DNA of 64,000 nt from Rhizobium sp. BK602 (GTDB lineage Bacteria; Pseudomonadota; Alphaproteobacteria; Rhizobiales; Rhizobiaceae): assembly GCF_014195095.1 (NCBI RefSeq), contig NZ_JACIBC010000003.1, positions 62,001-126,000 of the forward strand, given 5' to 3'. The notes below the pieces were generated by a model that made no database searches, was not told where the DNA came from, and saw only the letters and a list, made by a program, of their open reading frames with translations. Made by a program: the position numbers and the translations under genes. This document shows positions 17,696 to 26,673 of this stretch, in pieces (positions within the stretch are counted from its first letter, which is position 1; the number at the start of each line of letters is the position of its first letter).

Positions 17696-18979
17696 CTACC
17701 AGTTGGGGATACCGAGCTGTTTTGCCTGCTTGCGGACGTCATCATCATAGAGTGCTGCGGCATCCGCCGGCTGGCGAATGCCGGAGCCGACCTCGACGGT
17801 GATCTGTTCCAGTGACGGTCCCTTGATGGGCGAGGAAAATTCCAATGCCGGCGTCGTCAGGCCTTTCGTCTCGAAATAGGGAAGCATGTCCTTGACCGAG
17901 GGCGGCACGTCGGCGGGCAGGGGGCAGCCATCGACCAGGGATGGACCCTGCACGGTATTGGTCGCCATCATGATCTTGCAGCCTTCGATGCTGCCGACGA
18001 AATCCGCGAACTTCTTCGCTTCCTCGACATGCTTGCTGGCGACGGGGATGTAGACGGCCGCTGGCATCCAGACGGTCAGGCCGTTCTTCGAGGCGTCGTC
18101 TCCGGGCTGGGCAAAAAAGCCGACGTCGCCGAGATTGTCGGCGTAGTCCTGCTTGAGAGCACCGATCGCGAAGGTCAGCATCGGATAATGCGCCGCCTCG
18201 CCCGTCGCCACCATTCTCAGCCCGTCATCATAGCTGGCGGCGCCGAAATCGTCATTCATCAGACCGGCGTCATGCACCTCCTTCAGATGCTCGAAGCCCT
18301 TCATCGCCGCCGGCGTCGTGGCGTATTTGACTTTGTTGCTGGTGTAGTCCTCGGCGAAATTCGGCACGGCGGCATTGAGATTGTAATAGTCGGCGAGAAC
18401 GAAAAGCTGCGATGTCCAAGTGTCGCGATAGGTCTGTGCGACCGCCACCTTGCCGGCTGCCTTCACCTTTTCGTTGTTGGCCATGAACTCGGCCCAAGTC
18501 TTGGGAACGGAGAGCCCGAGTTCCTGATAGATCTTCCTGTTGTAGAGGATGCCGCCTCCCTGGGCCGTGCCGAAAGGAACGCCGTAAACCTTGCCCTCGG
18601 CGCGCACCACCGCCTTGAAGCTCTCGTTCACGTTCGCCTGCGACGGCAGCCCGCTCAAATCGACCAGCGTCTGCCCCGGCTTGAGTGCCTGCATCAGCGA
18701 GCCGGAATTGTAGAGGAACACATCGGTCATCTCGCCGGTCGCAAGGCGCGTCTTGATGATGTTGTCGCCTTCGCCGCCGCCCGGCCGCTGTTCGATGTCG
18801 ATCGACACATCCGGGTCCTTCTTCTCATAGGCTGCAACAAGCGCCTCGGCGGCCGCGACCGTGTCGGGACTGTTGTCGATCAGAAAGGAAAGCTTGGTTT
18901 CCGCTTGTGACGGGCCTGCTGCGATCAATGCCACGAGCGCCGATGCGCCTGCGAGAATGACGCCGATATGCTTTGTCAT
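17696..18979 (-). CDS. sugar-binding protein of the CUT1 ABC importer
   Basis: The 427-residue protein starts with a Sec signal peptide (MTKHIGVILAGASALVALIAAGPSQA, cleavage after SQA near residue 26) and continues as a family 1 solute-binding protein: TKLSFLIDNSPDTVAAAEAL, VPFGTAQGGGILYNRKIY, and PKTWAEFMANNEKVKAAGKV. It would capture the substrate in the periplasm. GAGGAGGAACGTC precedes the ATG. It lies 45 bases after the rhamnosidase gene. Given that neighbour, rhamnosides or rhamnose-containing oligosaccharides are the likely ligand (inference). Confidence 0.92.
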   Translation of the reverse strand: MTKHIGVILAGASALVALIAAGPSQAETKLSFLIDNSPDTVAAAEALVAAYEKKDPDVSIDIEQRPGGGEGDNIIKTRLATGEMTDVFLYNSGSLMQALKPGQTLVDLSGLPSQANVNESFKAVVRAEGKVYGVPFGTAQGGGILYNRKIYQELGLSVPKTWAEFMANNEKVKAAGKVAVAQTYRDTWTSQLFVLADYYNLNAAVPNFAEDYTSNKVKYATTPAAMKGFEHLKEVHDAGLMNDDFGAASYDDGLRMVATGEAAHYPMLTFAIGALKQDYADNLGDVGFFAQPGDDASKNGLTVWMPAAVYIPVASKHVEEAKKFADFVGSIEGCKIMMATNTVQGPSLVDGCPLPADVPPSVKDMLPYFETKGLTTPALEFSSPIKGPSLEQITVEVGSGIRQPADAAALYDDDVRKQAKQLGIPNW

Positions 18980-19024
18980 GACGTTCCTCCTCCGAACGAT
19001 GAGACATGGACTCCAGTGTGCGGC

Positions 19025-21340
19025 TTAGAACTCGGGAAGCGTGAAGACGATCTCGTGCGTTCCCGAACCCAGAACCTCCTCCCCGAGGATCTGTTTTCCG
19101 GCGATGGATGCATTGCGATGCCGTTGCCCCGGCTTGAAGCGCCCGGTGCAGCCTTCCGGCAGCGTCAGCCTGTAGCGTATCTCGTTGCCGTGGCACTCCC
19201 ACGCGGCTTCGATACGACCCTGACGCACATCATGATAGGCACTGACCGGCGAGATCGCCGGAATGGGTGCGGGATCGACGATCACCTCGGCAAAGCCCGG
19301 CGCCTGCGGGCTCGGTGAAATGCCGGCGACGCTTTCGAACAGCCATTGGCAGACCGCGCCATAGGCATAGTGGTTATAGCTGTTCATGTCGGGATCGTAG
19401 ATTGTGCCGTCGGGCGCCAGCGCATCCCAGCGCTCCCAGATCGTCGTTGCACCCTGTGCCACCTGATAGAGCCAGCCCGGCACATCCTGTTGAAGGAAGA
19501 CCTTTTCGGCGAGATCGTCCATGCCGAGTTTCGTCAGTGCCGGCAGCAGGGCAGGCGTGCCGATGAAGCCGGTACCGATCTTGTAGTCGGCATCGATCAC
19601 CACCTGTCGGAAATGCCGCTTGGCCGCGTCCCGATGCTCGGCGGGAATGAGATCGTACAGGAAGGCAAGCGCATAGGATGTCTGGTCGTTATGGGCAAGG
19701 CGACCCGAAGGCGCAATGAATTCATTCGCGAATGCCTGCCGGATCTGTTCGGCGCGTGCCTTCATGCGCTCTTCGAGTGGGCGATCGCCGAGGATGGCAG
19801 CGATTTTGGCCAGAAGATCGCTTGAAATAAAGTGATAGAGCGTTGCCGCGCAATCGTCCGCGATGGTCGGGCGCGGCTTGCGGTTGTCGCCGATCGGCTG
19901 CAGCCAGTCGCCGAAGGTGAAGCCGCGATCGCCCCAATGCGAGGGCGGGCGCACGAGCGGGCCGTCCGAGATCGACCAGACGAAATCCACCCAGCGCACC
20001 ATGGCGTCCAGGCATTCGGAGAGAACCGCGCGATCGGCATAATGCGTGTAAAGCACCCAGGGGATGACGACGATCGCGTCGCCCCAGCCGGTGGAGCCGG
20101 CAAAGCCGGGGAAGTTTTCCGGATGCAGGCGCGTCGGGTCCGGCGAAAAATGCGACACCGCGCCATCCGGGCGCTGGTCCGCCATCACGTCGCGCAGATA
20201 TTTCCGGAGGAACGACTGGCTGTCGGTCAGCCAGCAGGCGGTTGCGGCAAACACCTGGGCGTCGCCGGTCCAGCCGAGGCGCTCGTCGCGCTGCGGGCAA
20301 TCCGTGGGTACCTCGATGAAGTTGGCGCGCTGCGACCAGATGGTATTCTCGACCAGCCGGTTGACGAGAGCATTGCCCGAAGTGAAGTTGCCGGCAGGCT
20401 TGGGAACCGACGAAATCGGCACCGAGGCGATCTCGACGATTTTCGCATCGCCCTCGATCGTTATCCGGGCATAGCGGAAACCCTGGAAGGTGAAAGAGGG
20501 CGCGTAGGTTTCATCGCCGCTGCCGCGCAGCGTATAGATCGTGTGCGCCGGGGCGGTACGATAGTTGCGGTTGTCGAAATAGCGATCCGGTCCCAGAACC
20601 TCGGAATGCTCGACGCGCACTTCGGCGCCAGCCGAGCCGCGAACCGTATAGCGTACATAGCCGCCGGCATTCTGGCCGAAATCATAGATCGTCCGGCCTT
20701 CCGCGTCGGTCCATGTCTCGATCGGGGCGATGGGCTGCAGTTCCTTGACAGGCGCCGTCTCGTGGGCAACGAGCAATCCCTTGTCGAAGGCGAGCTTCTC
20801 GGTTCCGTGGGTTTCCGAAAGCGTCTCCCGGCGGGCATCGTAGATTTCGCCGAAATAGATACCGGATTTGCGGATCGGCAGCAGGCCGCTGCGCCAGCTC
20901 GTATCGGTGGCAAGAACGACGCCGGCCGGTCCGACCATATCGGCGATCGCCGCGGTCCTGTCGCCCCAGCAATCGGGAATGGCCTTCCACATCAGCGGCG
21001 AGCGATACCAGCCGTCGGCAAGCCAGATTTCGATGCGGTTTTTGCCTGACGTGAGGAGATCTGTCACGTCATAGCGCTGATAGGCGATGCGGTCGTCGTA
21101 ATTCGTCCAGCCAGGCGTCAGCAAATCGTCACCGACGCGCCTGCCATTGATGAAGCAGCGATAGAGGCCCTGCGCCGAGATGAAAAGCTCGATGGGCGCC
21201 GTCGGGCCGTCAAGTTGGAAGGTCTTGGCGATGAAACTTGCCGTCGTTCCCTGACCGCCATCCGAAAGCGGCGCGATCATCTCGCCGGCCCATTCGCGCG
21301 ATATCCGCTCACTCCTGATGGCCGATGGCTGAAAGTTCAT
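19025..21340 (-). CDS. GH78 alpha-L-rhamnosidase
   Basis: The 771-residue enzyme starts at the ATG ending at 21340 with GGGAGG 5-6 bases upstream. N-terminal beta domains (FINGRRVGDDLLTPGW, YQRYDVTDLL and IWLADGWYRSPL are typical of GH78) lead to an (alpha/alpha)6 barrel with the hallmark FIEVPTDCPQRDERLGWTGD and, later, GATTIWERWD, which carry the acidic catalytic residues. A C-terminal beta domain follows. It lacks a signal peptide, so it acts in the cytoplasm on imported rhamnosides, consistent with being first in an operon with a binding protein and two permeases. Plant flavonoid glycosides or pectic fragments are plausible substrates. Confidence 0.95.
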   Translation of the reverse strand: MNFQPSAIRSERISREWAGEMIAPLSDGGQGTTASFIAKTFQLDGPTAPIELFISAQGLYRCFINGRRVGDDLLTPGWTNYDDRIAYQRYDVTDLLTSGKNRIEIWLADGWYRSPLMWKAIPDCWGDRTAAIADMVGPAGVVLATDTSWRSGLLPIRKSGIYFGEIYDARRETLSETHGTEKLAFDKGLLVAHETAPVKELQPIAPIETWTDAEGRTIYDFGQNAGGYVRYTVRGSAGAEVRVEHSEVLGPDRYFDNRNYRTAPAHTIYTLRGSGDETYAPSFTFQGFRYARITIEGDAKIVEIASVPISSVPKPAGNFTSGNALVNRLVENTIWSQRANFIEVPTDCPQRDERLGWTGDAQVFAATACWLTDSQSFLRKYLRDVMADQRPDGAVSHFSPDPTRLHPENFPGFAGSTGWGDAIVVIPWVLYTHYADRAVLSECLDAMVRWVDFVWSISDGPLVRPPSHWGDRGFTFGDWLQPIGDNRKPRPTIADDCAATLYHFISSDLLAKIAAILGDRPLEERMKARAEQIRQAFANEFIAPSGRLAHNDQTSYALAFLYDLIPAEHRDAAKRHFRQVVIDADYKIGTGFIGTPALLPALTKLGMDDLAEKVFLQQDVPGWLYQVAQGATTIWERWDALAPDGTIYDPDMNSYNHYAYGAVCQWLFESVAGISPSPQAPGFAEVIVDPAPIPAISPVSAYHDVRQGRIEAAWECHGNEIRYRLTLPEGCTGRFKPGQRHRNASIAGKQILGEEVLGSGTHEIVFTLPEF

Positions 21341-21357
21341 CAAATCCTCCCATTTGT

Positions 21358-21385
21358 GTAGAACGTTCTCCGTATAACGTTCTAC
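21358..21385. promoter_or_regulatory. palindromic operator for the rhamnosidase/LacI intergenic region
   Basis: GTAGAACGTT (21358-21367) and AACGTTCTAC (21376-21385) form a perfect inverted repeat with an 8-base spacer. Each half also contains the core AACGTT, so the element can be read as two close LacI-type half palindromes with the central CG usual for that family. It starts 17 bases upstream of the rhamnosidase ATG, ideal for repression. Confidence 0.75.
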
Positions 21386-21479
21386 ATTTTTCTCGGCCAC
21401 GCAATAGAAAATTTGCTATCCTTCTGTCATGGTGGATTTGCATGGGGTCGCGTGACTCGCTGGGGAAGTCTGGGAATTT

Positions 21480-22517
21480 ATGTCGGTCGACAATCAAAAG
21501 AAGCCCGAACGGGCCGAAAGGGTGACCATCCGAACGGTTGCTGCTCATGCTGGCGTATCGGTCGCCGCAGTCTCGAAGGTGATGCGCAATGCCTATGGGG
21601 TGAGCGAGGGCCTGCGCGCCAAAGTGACTGGGTCGATCGAGCAGCTGGGATATCGCCCGTCGCGGGCGGCGCGCGGACTGCGCGGGCGCACCTTCACCAT
21701 CGGCTTGCTCCTCGTCGATATCCGCAATCCCTTCCTGCCGGAAGTCATCGATGGGGTGAATGCGGTTCTCGCGCCCTCGCACTATCAGGCGATGATCGGC
21801 GTCGGCGAAGCGCGGATGCAGCTCGAGACGTCGCTTATCGAGTCGATGATCGACTACAAGATGGATGGTCTTATTCTTGTCGCGCCTCGCCTGCCATCAG
21901 AGATCATCGCAAATTTCGCCGCGCAGATTCCGATTGTCGCGGTCGGTTATCACGATCCGGCGGCGGAAGCCTTCGATACGATCAATACGGATGATCAACT
22001 TGGGGCCGAGATCGCCGTCGAGGCGCTCGTCGAGTGCGGTTATGGCAGCATCGAAATGCTGAGCGCGTTCAAGCACGAAGGTCACAAGGTGTCCGTCGTC
22101 CGGCAGCGCGAAATCGGATATCGCCGCGCCATGCAGCGCGCCGGATTTGGCCCCGCCGCGCGCATCAATAATATCCCCGTGGAATCCCCCATGCGCGAAG
22201 AGGCCATGCGTACGTTCCTGATGCGGCCGGACAAGCCGCGCGCCGTTTTCTGCTGGAGCGATCTGGATGCCATTACGGTGCTGAGCATGGCCAGCGAAGT
22301 GGGAGTTAGGGTGCCCGAGGAATTGGCGGTCGTTGGCTATGACAATTCTTCGGTCGCAGCCCTTGGCCTCGTCAATCTCGCCAGCATCGATCAATCCGGA
22401 AGGGAGCTTGGCCAAGCCGCCACGCGCGCACTCCTGACCCGGATCGAGGGGCGCCGTCAGCCGGAACATGTCTTGCTGTCGCCGTCGCTGGTGCGCCGGC
22501 GCAGCCTGATGGCTTGA
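21480..22517 (+). CDS. LacI-family repressor of the rhamnosidase operon
   Basis: The 345-residue protein begins with a LacI helix-turn-helix and hinge (VTIRTVAAHAGVSVAAVSKVM, then LGYRPSRAARGLRG) and continues into the periplasmic-binding-protein-like effector domain (TIGLLLVDIRNPFLPEVIDGV, AVVGYDNSSVAALGL). It is divergent from the GH78-transporter operon, with the palindrome at 21358-21385 between them. The effector is probably rhamnose or a rhamnoside. The ATG at 21480 has only a weak GGGAA before it. It converges on the NmrA-type gene, 15 bases away. Confidence 0.92.
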   Translation: MSVDNQKKPERAERVTIRTVAAHAGVSVAAVSKVMRNAYGVSEGLRAKVTGSIEQLGYRPSRAARGLRGRTFTIGLLLVDIRNPFLPEVIDGVNAVLAPSHYQAMIGVGEARMQLETSLIESMIDYKMDGLILVAPRLPSEIIANFAAQIPIVAVGYHDPAAEAFDTINTDDQLGAEIAVEALVECGYGSIEMLSAFKHEGHKVSVVRQREIGYRRAMQRAGFGPAARINNIPVESPMREEAMRTFLMRPDKPRAVFCWSDLDAITVLSMASEVGVRVPEELAVVGYDNSSVAALGLVNLASIDQSGRELGQAATRALLTRIEGRRQPEHVLLSPSLVRRRSLMA

Positions 22518-22532
22518 AGGGCTACATCCGGT

Positions 22533-23372
22533 TCAGGCCGTCAGTGCGGCGATGTGATCCCTGGCATAGGTTTCGAGCGAGCGGGCCGGGGTGCCGGTCA
22601 GCCTCTCCACGGCATCCGTCACGGCGGCAGTCCAGCCCTCGCGGACTGGATAGAAGATCGACGCCAGCATGAGCGCGTAATCCTCCGGAACGCCGGCGCC
22701 GATCAGGATGTCGACGAAGGCACCGTCGTCGATGGCCCTGTAGGCGATTGGCTTGCCGATGACGTCAGAGAGGATCTTTGCGGCGTCGGCATAGCTCAAT
22801 GGCTCTGGACCGGTCAGGTTGAAGGATTGACCGTCGAACGCCGAGGTCGTGAGAGCCGCCGCGGCGCTTGCTGCAATGTCGCGCGCGTCGATGAAGCTCG
22901 ACTTGCCGTCGCCTGCCGGAAGGGCGATCTCGCCGTGATCGATCCCGACCTTCCAGAACGTATGGAAATTGTCGGAAAACCAGTTCGGCCGCAGGATGAC
23001 ATAGGGCGTGCCGGACTTTTCCAGCGCCAGTTCCACCTGCCGATAGGGAATGGAATCATCCGCATCGACGCCAAACACGCTCTGGAACACGACTTTGACT
23101 TTCCGTGCCGCGGCGGCCTCGATCACCGGCAGGAGCAATCCCTTCGAATCCGCATAACCGGCCGGCAACAGGACATAGGCACGGTCGACACCGTCGAATG
23201 CCTGGGAAAATGTAGAGCGATCGGCATAATCGAAGGCAACGCCTTCCGCACCGCCGATGGGCTTGCCGGCGCGCGACGCCGCCTTCACCTTTTCTCCCTT
23301 TGCCAGAAGCGCTTCGACGAGCGGTCTGCCGACATTGCCGGACGCGCCGAGAACGAGAATCTTGCCTGTCAT
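22533..23372 (-). CDS. NmrA-type NAD(P)-binding oxidoreductase
   Basis: The 279-residue protein opens with a Rossmann dinucleotide site, ILVLGASGNVGRPLVEALL, and has the atypical short-chain/NmrA layout, including ILRPNWFSDNF and FNLTGPEPLSYADAAKIL. Such proteins are quinone reductases (YtfG/QorB-like) or redox-sensing regulators. The ATG ending at 23372 is chosen, since AAGGAG lies 8 bases upstream; a TTG 6 bases earlier is too close to that site. It is divergent from an HxlR regulator, a common pairing for electrophile-response reductases. Confidence 0.85.
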   Translation of the reverse strand: MTGKILVLGASGNVGRPLVEALLAKGEKVKAASRAGKPIGGAEGVAFDYADRSTFSQAFDGVDRAYVLLPAGYADSKGLLLPVIEAAAARKVKVVFQSVFGVDADDSIPYRQVELALEKSGTPYVILRPNWFSDNFHTFWKVGIDHGEIALPAGDGKSSFIDARDIAASAAAALTTSAFDGQSFNLTGPEPLSYADAAKILSDVIGKPIAYRAIDDGAFVDILIGAGVPEDYALMLASIFYPVREGWTAAVTDAVERLTGTPARSLETYARDHIAALTA

Positions 23373-23459
23373 GCCCAATCTCCTTAGTATCTATTGGAAA
23401 CCATGTAACGGCTGTATACATAGCTGCCTTCAGAAAACCGCAAAAGAGAGCACTTTTTC

Positions 23460-23491
23460 ATCACCTGGTTTCACGCGGGAAACCAGGTGAT
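23460..23491. promoter_or_regulatory. perfect 13-bp inverted repeat upstream of the HxlR gene
   Basis: ATCACCTGGTTTC (23460-23472) and GAAACCAGGTGAT (23479-23491) are perfect inverted copies around a 6-base spacer, ending 20 bases before the HxlR start codon. It could be the HxlR operator or a hairpin in its 5' leader. Confidence 0.65.
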
Positions 23492-23511
23492 CGAAGACGG
23501 GAAAGGAAACG

Positions 23512-23877
23512 ATGAACTCGGCCTATGACGTCTATGAGGACAAATGCCCGACACGCCAGATGCTCGAGCGCCTGGCCGATAAATGGACGCTTCTGATCCT
23601 CGACCGGCTTGAGAGCGGTCCGATCCGCTTCAACCGTCTGCGTCGGGACATCAAGGGTATCTCACAGAAGGTGCTGTCGCAGACCTTGAAGAAACTGGAA
23701 CGCGACGGCCTGATTTCACGCCGGGTCTTCGCGACCGTGCCGGTCACGGTCGAATATGATCTGACCCCGCTCGGGCGGACGCTGACGGAGACCGTGCGCT
23801 CTCTGGCCCATTGGGCCGAACATCATATGGACGCCATTCTGGCGTCGCAGTCAGCCTATGACGCCGCCGTCCTCTGA
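23512..23877 (+). CDS. HxlR-family transcriptional regulator
   Basis: The 121-residue winged-helix protein has the HxlR signature: CPTRQMLERLADKWTLLILD with a conserved N-terminal Cys (Cys12), then FNRLRRDIKGISQKVLSQTLK and LERDGLISRRVF, and TPLGRTLTETVRSLAHW. Proteins of this family (HypR, QorR, YodB) sense quinones, aldehydes or disulfide stress through that Cys and repress a divergent reductase. Here the divergent gene is the NmrA-type reductase. GGAAAGGAAACG precedes the ATG. Confidence 0.92.
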   Translation: MNSAYDVYEDKCPTRQMLERLADKWTLLILDRLESGPIRFNRLRRDIKGISQKVLSQTLKKLERDGLISRRVFATVPVTVEYDLTPLGRTLTETVRSLAHWAEHHMDAILASQSAYDAAVL

Positions 23878-23882
23878 CGGAC

Positions 23883-24497
23883 TTATGGCTCGAAGCGGCT
23901 GATTTCGAGCCCGCTGCCCACAGGCAACAAGATGCTCGTTATGCCCGCCTTGGCGCGGATGGCGCGACCATAGGCCTGCACGTCCTCGTTTCCGGGACGG
24001 ATCATGTTGTCGGCGATGATGATGGCGCCGGGATTGAGCTTCGGATAGAAGGCCTCCAGGCAGGGCACGTAAAGATCCTTCCACAGATCGACCAGCACCA
24101 AATCCAGGCCGACGGAAAGTTCCGAGATCATCTGAACGGCATCGCCGACCTTGAAATCTATATGGTCGGCAAGTCCCGCTTTCGCAGCCATTTCCTGGGC
24201 ATGAGCGGACTTGTAGCCATGCAGCTCCATGGTGATCAGCCGGCCGCCGGTGGCGCGGGCGGCTTCCGCCAGCCAGATGCCGGAATAGCCGAAGGATGTG
24301 CCGAGTTCGAGGATGTTCGGTGCGTCGAGGCTCCTGGCGATGATGTTGAGGAGGCGGCCGGTTTGCGGCCCGACAGCGCGCATCCGGCGATCCTGCCCAC
24401 CGTCGCGTCCGCCCGGCGGCGTCTCGCGCGGCTTGTTCTGCTCCTCGCGGATCAGCGCGTGGTATTCTTCGAGCACTGCCAAGATATTAGCGTCCAT
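23883..24497 (-). CDS. O-methyltransferase family protein (SAM-dependent)
   Basis: The 204-residue protein has the catechol/caffeoyl-CoA O-methyltransferase fold: LELGTSFGYSGIWLAEA (SAM-binding motif I), LITMELHGYKSAHAQ with the acidic residue that holds the ribose, LDLVLVDLWKDLYVPCLEAF, and IIIADNMIRPGNE. The usual metal-binding DxxDK is replaced by VDLWKD, so the acceptor may differ from catechol. Start: the ATG ending at 24497 preceded by AAAGGA. It converges with the HxlR gene, 5 bases apart. Confidence 0.82.
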   Translation of the reverse strand: MDANILAVLEEYHALIREEQNKPRETPPGGRDGGQDRRMRAVGPQTGRLLNIIARSLDAPNILELGTSFGYSGIWLAEAARATGGRLITMELHGYKSAHAQEMAAKAGLADHIDFKVGDAVQMISELSVGLDLVLVDLWKDLYVPCLEAFYPKLNPGAIIIADNMIRPGNEDVQAYGRAIRAKAGITSILLPVGSGLEISRFEP

Positions 24498-24682
24498 ATC
24501 CAATCCTTTATCTTCAGCGAACACACAGCCCTGCAGGCCTATGCTTGCCGTCACAACGGCGAGCGAAATACGCTTTTGAGACGCTCGACACCGCCGACGA
24601 TAGGAGCGAATTTTATGGCCGTCGAGCCGGGAAAGGAATGCTCCGCCGATGTCACCGCAATGTGATCGTCTCGCCAGCCCGA

Positions 24683-25435
24683 TCAGATCGCGCCGTCGAC
24701 GATCACCATCGGGCTGCCGCGCGAACAGGTCTCGACACGGGCGTCGATCTTGTAGATATCGCGCAGCATCTCGGTGGTAATGACCGAAGACGTGTCGCCG
24801 CTCGCCGCCATCTTGCCATTGGCGATGACGATCGTGTTCTCGCAGTAGCGCAGCGCATGGTTGAGGTCGTGCAGCGCGATCAGCACGATCATGCCGTCCC
24901 GCTTGGCGAGATCGGAAATGAAGCTCAGCACTTCGATCTGCCGATGGAGATCGAGCGCCGAGGTCGGTTCGTCCATCAGCAGGACTTCCGGCCGCCGGAT
25001 CAGCGCCTGTGCCAGCGACACCAGCTGGCGCTGGCCGCCGGAAAGTTCGCCAAGGCCGCGAAAGGCGAGGTTTTCGATGCGCAATGCCTTCAGGATGGCA
25101 TCGATCTCCGCCAGTTCGTCATCGGCGACACGCCAGCCGCTGCCCTGCTTGGCGGAGAGCAGCACCGATTCGTAGACGGTCAGAACGGCATTGGCGCCGG
25201 TGTCCTGCGGCATGTAGCAGATCGCGCGGGGACCTCGTGCCGTGTCGGAAAGTTCGACCAGCCCAGGTCCCTTGATCAGTCCGGCGATGCGCTTGAACAG
25301 GGTGGACTTGCCGGCGGCGTTCGGGCCGATGATCGCGGTGACGCTGCCGCTGGCGAGATCGCTCATGGTCACATCGGACAGCACCTTCGCCTTGCCGTAG
25401 GAGGCGCCGATATTGTCGAGTGCGAGGGCTACCAT
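24683..25435 (-). CDS. ABC importer ATPase, FecE/FepC type
   Basis: The 250-residue ATPase has Walker A GPNAAGKST, signature LSGGQRQLVSLAQAL, Walker B VLLMDEPTSALD and switch His in LIALHDLNHALR. These features and the partner permease place it in the iron-siderophore/haem/cobalamin importer class. The start overlaps the end of the permease gene by 7 bases. The C-terminus ETCSRGSPMVIVDGAI is typical of siderophore ATPases. Confidence 0.92.
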   Translation of the reverse strand: MVALALDNIGASYGKAKVLSDVTMSDLASGSVTAIIGPNAAGKSTLFKRIAGLIKGPGLVELSDTARGPRAICYMPQDTGANAVLTVYESVLLSAKQGSGWRVADDELAEIDAILKALRIENLAFRGLGELSGGQRQLVSLAQALIRRPEVLLMDEPTSALDLHRQIEVLSFISDLAKRDGMIVLIALHDLNHALRYCENTIVIANGKMAASGDTSSVITTEMLRDIYKIDARVETCSRGSPMVIVDGAI

Positions 25436-26493
25436 GCACGCCTCCTGTTGCTGAAGATCAGAACGAAGAAGAAGGGAACGCCGACCAGCGCGGTGATCAC
25501 TCCGATCGGCAGGATGGCGCCGGGGATGAGGATCTTGCTGATGACGGAGGTGGCCGACAACAGAAGCGCGCCGCAGATGACCGAGGCGGGCAGGAAGAAG
25601 CGTTGATCTTCGCCGACGATCATGCGGGCCATGTGCGGGCCGACCAGGCCGACGAAGCCGATAGTGCCGACGAAGGAGACCGGGATTGCCGCGAGCAGGC
25701 TTACCAGCAGCATTGTCCTCAGGCGCAAGCCACGTACATTGACGCCCATGCTGGCCGCCTTGTCGTCGCCGAGGCGCAGCGCCGTCAGCGCCCAGGCATC
25801 CCTCATGAACAGAGGTACGACCACGACAAGCATGGCGGCGATGGTCGCGACCTTCGGCCAAGTGGCCTTGGTGAAGCTTCCCATGGTCCAGAACACCACT
25901 GCGGCAAGCGCCTGTTCCGAGGCCAGATATTCGAGCAGCGACAGCGCCGCATTGAAGCTGAAGACGAGGGCGATGCCGAGCAGCACGATCGTCTCGACGC
26001 TGACGCCGCGCATCGTCGAGGCGAAATGGATGAACAGCGCCGCCGCCATCGCCATCAGGAAGGCGTTGACCGGCACCATGTATTCGACGGCGCCCGGATA
26101 GAGCGCCACGCCGCCGACAAGGGCAAGGGCCGCGCCGAAGCTCGCCGCCGCCGAAATGCCGAGCGTGAAGGGACTGGCCAGCGGATTGGCGAGGATCGTC
26201 TGCATCTCGGCGCCGGCCACCGACAGCGAGGCACCGACGACGACCGCCATCAGCGCGATCGGCATGCGGATGTCCCAGATAACGACGCGCAACTGGAGTG
26301 CCGCCCCCGCCGGATCGAAGATCGCGGACAGAACCTGTTGCAGCGTGTAGTTTGCCGGCCCCAGCGCCATGTCGAGCGCAATGCTCATGCACATGAGGAC
26401 GGCGAGGAAGACTAGCACGACGAGGCGACGGAAGACGCGGGAGCGATATTGTTCGCCTCCGGTCACGATTGCTTGAACGGTCCCAACGGACAT
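25429..26493 (-). CDS. FecCD-family ABC importer permease
   Basis: The 354-residue protein has about ten membrane helices and the BtuC/FecCD blocks RMPIALMAVVVGASLSVAGA, NPLASPFTLGISAAASFGA, GIALVFSFNAALSLLEY and the cytoplasmic coupling region FVGTIGFVGLVGPHMARMIVG. It would form the channel for a ferric siderophore, haem or cobalamin. No binding protein or TonB receptor gene is adjacent: upstream there is a 180-base gap, then an unrelated oxidase in the same direction. Confidence 0.93.
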   Translation of the reverse strand: MSVGTVQAIVTGGEQYRSRVFRRLVVLVFLAVLMCMSIALDMALGPANYTLQQVLSAIFDPAGAALQLRVVIWDIRMPIALMAVVVGASLSVAGAEMQTILANPLASPFTLGISAAASFGAALALVGGVALYPGAVEYMVPVNAFLMAMAAALFIHFASTMRGVSVETIVLLGIALVFSFNAALSLLEYLASEQALAAVVFWTMGSFTKATWPKVATIAAMLVVVVPLFMRDAWALTALRLGDDKAASMGVNVRGLRLRTMLLVSLLAAIPVSFVGTIGFVGLVGPHMARMIVGEDQRFFLPASVICGALLLSATSVISKILIPGAILPIGVITALVGVPFFFVLIFSNRRRAW

Positions 26494-26599
26494 CGCGGCT
26501 TGTCCTTCGGCAAATGCGATAATCGACCGTGATCGGCGCCCGGCGCCGAAAGCGTCGCCGAGGCTTGAAGCATGGTCTTGCGAAAACTGAGATCGTCTA

Positions 26600-26618
26600 T
26601 GCTTTTATGAGTAAAGCA
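26600..26618. promoter_or_regulatory. small dyad upstream of the FecCD operon
   Basis: TGCTTT (26600-26605) and AAAGCA (26613-26618) flank TATGAGT. It lies about 107 bases upstream of the permease start, in the 180-base gap 26494-26673 that otherwise shows nothing. Whether it binds an iron regulator is unknown; it does not match the RirA or Irr boxes I know. Confidence 0.3.
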
Positions 26619-26673
26619 GTCAAGTTCATTCTGGCGGCGGGCGGCAATATGCCGGATCAATTCGCCGTGGGGA

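Noticed and set aside
25420..26415. 331-residue frame antisense to the FecCD permease
   Set aside because: Low-complexity charged composition and full overlap with a recognisable permease.
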